Positions 24,455-26,991 of a DNA stretch of 26,991 nucleotides are shown here, in pieces. The notes below the pieces were generated by a model, which was not told the DNA's origin, made no database searches, and was given only the letters and a program-made list of their open reading frames with translations. The position numbers were made by a program, and so were the translations under genes. The stretch spans positions 1-26,991 of IMG/VR virus record IMGVR_UViG_3300030116_006165. One strand, given 5' to 3'. Source of the DNA: a virus. Numbering within the stretch: the first letter of the stretch is position 1; each line of letters starts with the position of its first letter.

Positions 24455-25627
24455 TTAGAAAGCAGCAGGTTTTGTTGCTGTACCAGCGTATAGCTCAACA
24501 CAAGCAGCAGGGTTGAGGTAGTCAGCACCCATAGCCATGCGACCTAAGATCACATCACCTTGATAGATAACTGAAACATCACCTGATGTTACTTGTACTT
24601 GAGGTCCGATAGCTTCAACAACTCCAGCACCTTCACGTTGGAATATAAGTCCACATGAGTTTGCGAATTCTGTTTCTTCACCGTACTCATTATTGATTCC
24701 AGCTACATCAGCTGCAGCGTCTTCAATAGCAGCACTTACGAAAGAACCTGTATTACCAGGATCAGTTACGTTAGTATCAACTGCATCATTATTACCAGAG
24801 GAAGGTGTGTACTTAGTACCATACTTGCTGAAGAACGGAATGTTCATCGACTTGTATAGTTTGATACCAGCAATTTCTAATACACCTTTACCAGACTGCA
24901 AGGCTGAACCTTGTACGTCACGGTTAACAAGTCCGTTAGAAATAACACCAGCACTTACATCATTGATTAATGCATAGTACTGTCTAGGTGATATAACACC
25001 TACTCTTCCTTCAGAGCTAACACCCTTTTCATCTAGGGCTGCAGCTGCATCATAGAAGGCTGTCACGAGGTTAGTACCAACTAATGCATTATGAGCATCA
25101 GCAGCTGTACCAACACGAATCTGAGTTCCACCTGGTTCTACTTTGTTTGTAGCAGATACAGGGCTAGCTGTACGAGCACCACGTGTTAGGGCACGGAAGA
25201 TTAAACGGTCATACTTCTCAGCGAGAGCAAAACCAATCTTCTTAGAGATCTCTCCACGAAGCTCATAATGAGATAGAGTTTCGTCTAGGTCATACACGAA
25301 AGCAGAGCTGATTAAGAGGTCATCCATTTGGATGGTCTTCTCAGCTACTGGCAGCGCATTCTCATTTCCCAAGATAGGTGTACCTGGAACATGATAGTCT
25401 GCGGACATGCGACCTGTGTAGATGAACTGTAAAGATTTCCCATTCTTAAGTGTACGCTTCGTAACTAGGTCACGTGCGATTGTATTAGTCTGGAATCCTT
25501 TAAACAGCTCACCACTAAATAGCTTTAGATAGGTTCCGTACTTGGTATCGTAAGCAGTGTTAAGTGCTAACGGAGTTGACGCAGTACTATTAATCCTACC
25601 CAGAGCGGTAGTCAAAGCGTTTGTCAT
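24455..25627 (-). CDS. Major capsid protein (T7 gp10-like)
   Basis: This is the shell protein, 390 aa (T7 gp10A is 345). Visible family traits include the N-terminal KYGTYLKLFSGELFKGFQTN, then DLVTKRTLKNGKSLQFIYTG, the DDLLISSAFVYDLDE segment and the helix KKIGFALAEKYDRLIFRALT. RVGVISPRQYYALIND follows. The C-terminal half has GVLEIAGIKLYKSMNIPF. This order is that of T7/cyanopodovirus capsid proteins with the HK97 fold. The gene looks less AT-rich than the tail genes, as expected for a highly expressed gene. There is no obvious Shine-Dalgarno site before ATG 25627. A strong terminator follows 27 bases after the stop. Confidence 0.95.
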   Translation of the reverse strand: MTNALTTALGRINSTASTPLALNTAYDTKYGTYLKLFSGELFKGFQTNTIARDLVTKRTLKNGKSLQFIYTGRMSADYHVPGTPILGNENALPVAEKTIQMDDLLISSAFVYDLDETLSHYELRGEISKKIGFALAEKYDRLIFRALTRGARTASPVSATNKVEPGGTQIRVGTAADAHNALVGTNLVTAFYDAAAALDEKGVSSEGRVGVISPRQYYALINDVSAGVISNGLVNRDVQGSALQSGKGVLEIAGIKLYKSMNIPFFSKYGTKYTPSSGNNDAVDTNVTDPGNTGSFVSAAIEDAAADVAGINNEYGEETEFANSCGLIFQREGAGVVEAIGPQVQVTSGDVSVIYQGDVILGRMAMGADYLNPAACVELYAGTATKPAAF

Positions 25628-25700
25628 TTTAAAGAATTAAATTTAAATATATACGTTTCTCAGCTGAAATTTTTTGCGCGATTTTTTGTGGTCTATCCCA

Positions 25701-25712
25701 CCGTCTAGACGG
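25701..25712. other. 12-bp perfect palindrome between tRNA and capsid gene
   Basis: CCGTCTAGACGG is fully self-complementary, and weaker CCC/GGG pairing extends outwards on both sides. No U-run follows on the minus strand, so it is not a classic terminator. It lies in the 118-base leader between the tRNA and the capsid start. It could be an RNA processing hairpin separating the tRNA from the capsid mRNA, or a protein-binding site. Confidence 0.5.
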
Positions 25713-25745
25713 CTGAGGGTATCCTGCGTACAGGGCCAAAGCCAA

Positions 25746-25816
25746 AGCGAGCAATCGGAATCGAACCGATGACAATAGCTTGGAAGGCTATAGTTTTACC
25801 GCTAAACTATGCTCGC
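25746..25816 (-). tRNA. tRNA-Gly (anticodon UCC)
   Basis: The minus strand folds as a complete cloverleaf: acceptor GCGAGCA/TGCTCGC (perfect 7 bp), D arm GTTT-AGCGGTA-AAAC, anticodon arm ATAGC-CTTCCAA-GCTAT, and T arm ATCGG-TTCGATT-CCGAT. The anticodon is UCC, which reads GGA and GGG. The discriminator base is U, as usual for bacterial tRNA-Gly. CCA is not encoded. At 71 bases it is normal for this tRNA. It lies in the late region just ahead of the capsid gene and probably supplements the host pool. Confidence 0.95.
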
Positions 25817-25934
25817 TGGAAGTATACTCTTCCTTATGAAATTGTAAATGTGAATATTCTATGTAGATGAAGATGAGCAGCAGCATGAAAACCGCTGCCC
25901 ATAACTCATTGAATTTAATAAGAAGGTTCTTCAT
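25788..25934 (-). CDS. Possible small membrane protein overlapping the tRNA (48 aa)
   Basis: This 48-codon frame runs from ATG at 25934 to TAG at 25788. It begins MKNLLIKFNELWAAVFMLLL and continues IFIYIEYSHL, which is a clear single membrane segment at about residues 12-26. GGGG lies six bases upstream of the start. It overlaps the end of the 33-codon acidic ORF by 20 bases. Its last nine codons lie inside the tRNA-Gly gene, which is odd: either the protein simply runs into the tRNA or the ORF is chance. I do not recognise a family. Confidence 0.42.
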   Translation of the reverse strand: MKNLLIKFNELWAAVFMLLLIFIYIEYSHLQFHKEEYTSSEHSLAVKL

Positions 25935-26016
25935 CGTCAACCCCTATTGGTTGATACTCGCAAGGTGCGGTATCTAGTTCCTCGTCTTGAGGTTCTTTTT
26001 CATCAGGGTCTGACAT
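25915..26016 (-). CDS. Possible small acidic protein (33 aa)
   Basis: This 33-codon frame starts at ATG 26016, two bases after the stop of the outer-membrane-like gene, and ends at TAA 25915-25917. The product is strongly acidic (MSDPDEKEPQDEELDTAPCE, then YQPIGVDDEEPSY). The close spacing to the upstream gene and the overlap with the downstream ORF suggest a small operon. Length and low complexity make it hard to prove, and no function can be assigned. Confidence 0.42.
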   Translation of the reverse strand: MSDPDEKEPQDEELDTAPCEYQPIGVDDEEPSY

Positions 26017-26018
26017 TT

Positions 26019-26375
26019 CTAGAACTTAAACTTAGCACCTATCTTAGTGCCATATGCTGTATCTGCAGTCTCATCAGTTTTAAATGAGATCTCTCCATAC
26101 ACACCGAGTTTCTCTGATGCTGCTACGGAACCTCCGAGTTTACCTGAGAAATCTGTGCTACCATCTACTCCGTCAGCTGCAGTGAATGCAGGACCACCTT
26201 GAACATAATATCCAAGTGAACCTACCTCACCTTCATAACCAACGTGAATGTCAGTTGTTCTGGAAGTATAGTCATTACCTGTATAAGATGCATTTGACTC
26301 GGCATTAACATAGACGCCAGCCATTGCAGGAGTCGAAGCGATAGATGCCGCTAGGGCTAGTGCAATTTTTTTCAT
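26019..26375 (-). CDS. Secreted outer-membrane beta-barrel-like protein (118 aa)
   Basis: There is a clear signal peptide (MKKIALALAASIASTPAMA, cleavage before GVYVN). The mature part of about 99 residues has alternating polar and hydrophobic strands (DIHVGYEGEVGSLGYYVQGG, KLGGSVAASEKLGVYGEISF) and ends in KFKF. A terminal phenylalanine with alternating strands is typical of outer-membrane proteins, although about six strands are few for a full barrel. Very similar proteins occur in marine cyanophages, where I recall them as uncharacterised or virion-associated. It lies between psbA and the capsid gene. Possible roles are modifying the host surface or acting as a virion component; neither is shown. 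Confidence 0.75.
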   Translation of the reverse strand: MKKIALALAASIASTPAMAGVYVNAESNASYTGNDYTSRTTDIHVGYEGEVGSLGYYVQGGPAFTAADGVDGSTDFSGKLGGSVAASEKLGVYGEISFKTDETADTAYGTKIGAKFKF

Positions 26376-26384
26376 GTAAATAAA

Positions 26385-26480
26385 TTAAATATTTTTTGTG
26401 TAAGTTACACCACGATACCTTAGTTTTACTGACATAGTAAATCTCCAGTACCACACCCCCGTTCCATGATGTGGTTTCAT
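26385..26480 (-). CDS. Small ORF downstream of psbA with YRG motif (31 aa)
   Basis: This 31-codon frame begins at ATG 26480 with AAGG four bases upstream and ends at TAA 26385-26387. It contains MKPHHGTGVWYWRF followed by MSVKLRYRGVTYTKNI. The second part resembles the start of short cyanobacterial proteins of the DUF4278 type (K-L-x-YRG-x-Y). An internal ATG at 26435 has a good GGAG site and could be a second start. The frame is the same as psbA, separated by its stop codon. The aromatic and basic content looks like real protein. Function is unknown. Confidence 0.45.
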   Translation of the reverse strand: MKPHHGTGVWYWRFTMSVKLRYRGVTYTKNI

Positions 26481-26483
26481 GCG

Positions 26484-26498
26484 ACCTTCAAAGAAGGT
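26484..26498 (-). other. Small hairpin covering the ribosome site after psbA
   Basis: ACCTTC (26484-26489) and GAAGGT (26493-26498) form a 6-bp stem with a 3-base loop. In the minus-strand RNA its 3' arm contains the AAGG used as the ribosome site for the 31-codon ORF. It could lower translation of that ORF or protect the psbA 3' end. No U-run follows, so it is not a clear terminator. Confidence 0.45.
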
Positions 26499-26513
26499 TG
26501 AACGGACGTGGTG

Positions 26514-26991
26514 TTAACCGATTGACTTGATCTCTTTAGCCGCTAGATCGAGCGGGAAATTGTGTGCGTTTCTTTCATGCATAACTTCCATACCTAAATT
26601 GGCGCGGTTGAGCACGTCAGCCCAAGTTGGAACCACCTTTCCAGTGGAAGAAACCACTGATTGATTGAAGTTAAAACCGTTGAGATTAAAAGCCATAGTG
26701 CAGATTCCCATACTGGTGAACCATATGCCCACGACTGGCCAAGTAGCAAGGAAGAAATGAAGAGCACGGCTATTATTAAAGCTAGCATATTGGAAAATCA
26801 ACCTACCGAAGTAGCCATGAGCAGCGACGATGTTATATGTCTCCTCCTCTTGACCAAATTTATAGCCATAATTCTGAGATTCAGTCTCAGTTGTTTCACG
26901 GATAAGCGAAGAAGTAACAAGACTTCCGTGCATAGCAGCGAATAAAGCTCCACCGAATACCCCTGCAACACCGAGCATGTGGAAAGGATGC
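26514..26991 (-). CDS. psbA: Photosystem II D1 protein, C-terminal part (runs off the window)
   Basis: D1 is the photosystem II reaction-centre subunit, here phage-encoded. The visible part covers about residue 195 to the end, including the P680 ligand H198 (HPFHMLGV), H215 and H272 at the iron/quinone site, and S264 in QYASFNNSR at the QB site. All visible manganese-cluster ligands are present: H332 and E333 (MHERN), H337, D342 and A344 (HNFPLDLA). The tail removed by the CtpA protease is short here, AKEIKSIG (8 residues), against about 16 in most cyanobacteria. The 5' part lies beyond 26991. Expression during infection would replace damaged D1 and sustain energy supply. Confidence 0.97.
   Translation of the reverse strand, partial: HPFHMLGVAGVFGGALFAAMHGSLVTSSLIRETTETESQNYGYKFGQEEETYNIVAAHGYFGRLIFQYASFNNSRALHFFLATWPVVGIWFTSMGICTMAFNLNGFNFNQSVVSSTGKVVPTWADVLNRANLGMEVMHERNAHNFPLDLAAKEIKSIG

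Noticed and set aside
24693-24977. Plus-strand 94-codon frame over the capsid gene
   Set aside because: It is antisense to the well-supported capsid protein, with no supporting features.
25628-25700. Sigma-70 type promoter before the capsid gene
   Set aside because: There are TATATT-like sequences, but no -35 element at proper spacing; AT-rich DNA gives such matches by chance.
25746-25816. Phage attachment site at the tRNA
   Set aside because: No integrase is in the window and the tRNA is complete with its own arms; nothing here shows integration.
26661-26945. Plus-strand 94-codon frame over psbA
   Set aside because: It is antisense to a highly conserved D1 sequence, with no protein family pattern or ribosome site.

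Overview
The window is the late structural half of a T7-like (podovirus) cyanophage genome, shown in reverse: every gene I can support lies on the minus strand, so transcription runs from position 26991 towards 1. The host is very probably a marine picocyanobacterium. The reasons are a phage-borne photosystem II gene (psbA, D1), the T7-like late gene order 10-11-12-13-14-15-16-17-18-19, AT-rich composition as in Prochlorococcus, and several small proteins of types I associate with cyanophages.

In transcription order, the right edge carries the 3' part of psbA, a 31-codon ORF, a secreted outer-membrane-like protein, two tiny ORFs and a tRNA-Gly(UCC). The major capsid gene (gp10-like) follows and ends at a strong intrinsic terminator, placed as Tphi is in T7. 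Next come the tail adaptor (gp11-like), the tail nozzle (gp12-like), a hidden 53-codon gene, and the ejected internal proteins gp13-, gp14-, gp15- and gp16-like. A very large modular tail fibre (1990 aa, gp17-like) has a T7-fibre N-terminal anchor and a self-cleaving S74-type chaperone at its C-terminus.

Positions 6184 to 342 hold a compact cassette of small overlapping genes. It contains a conserved hypothetical protein, a proline-rich membrane protein, a probable holin, two overlapping secreted proteins, a 51-aa protein, the small terminase subunit (gp18-like), a basic protein, an HNH-like protein, a 52-aa protein and the large terminase subunit (gp19-like). Many junctions are ATGA or TAATG, which suggests translational coupling. 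Left of the terminase is a structured non-coding stretch (about 238-322), then two small ORFs that run to the window edge.

The genes together build the capsid and tail, eject DNA through the internal core, package DNA with the terminase, and lyse the cell. psbA presumably keeps photosynthesis running during infection. The portal, scaffold, replication genes and RNA polymerase are not in the window, and I see no recognisable endolysin. The most interesting points are a fibre-anchor-like domain inserted in gp11, an S74-like domain at the end of gp14, a sugar-binding-like insert in gp12, a secreted-protein gene without a normal start codon, a shortened D1 tail, an HNH-like protein beside the terminase, and the hairpin and repeat element after the terminase. 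I recognised no convincing promoter anywhere.
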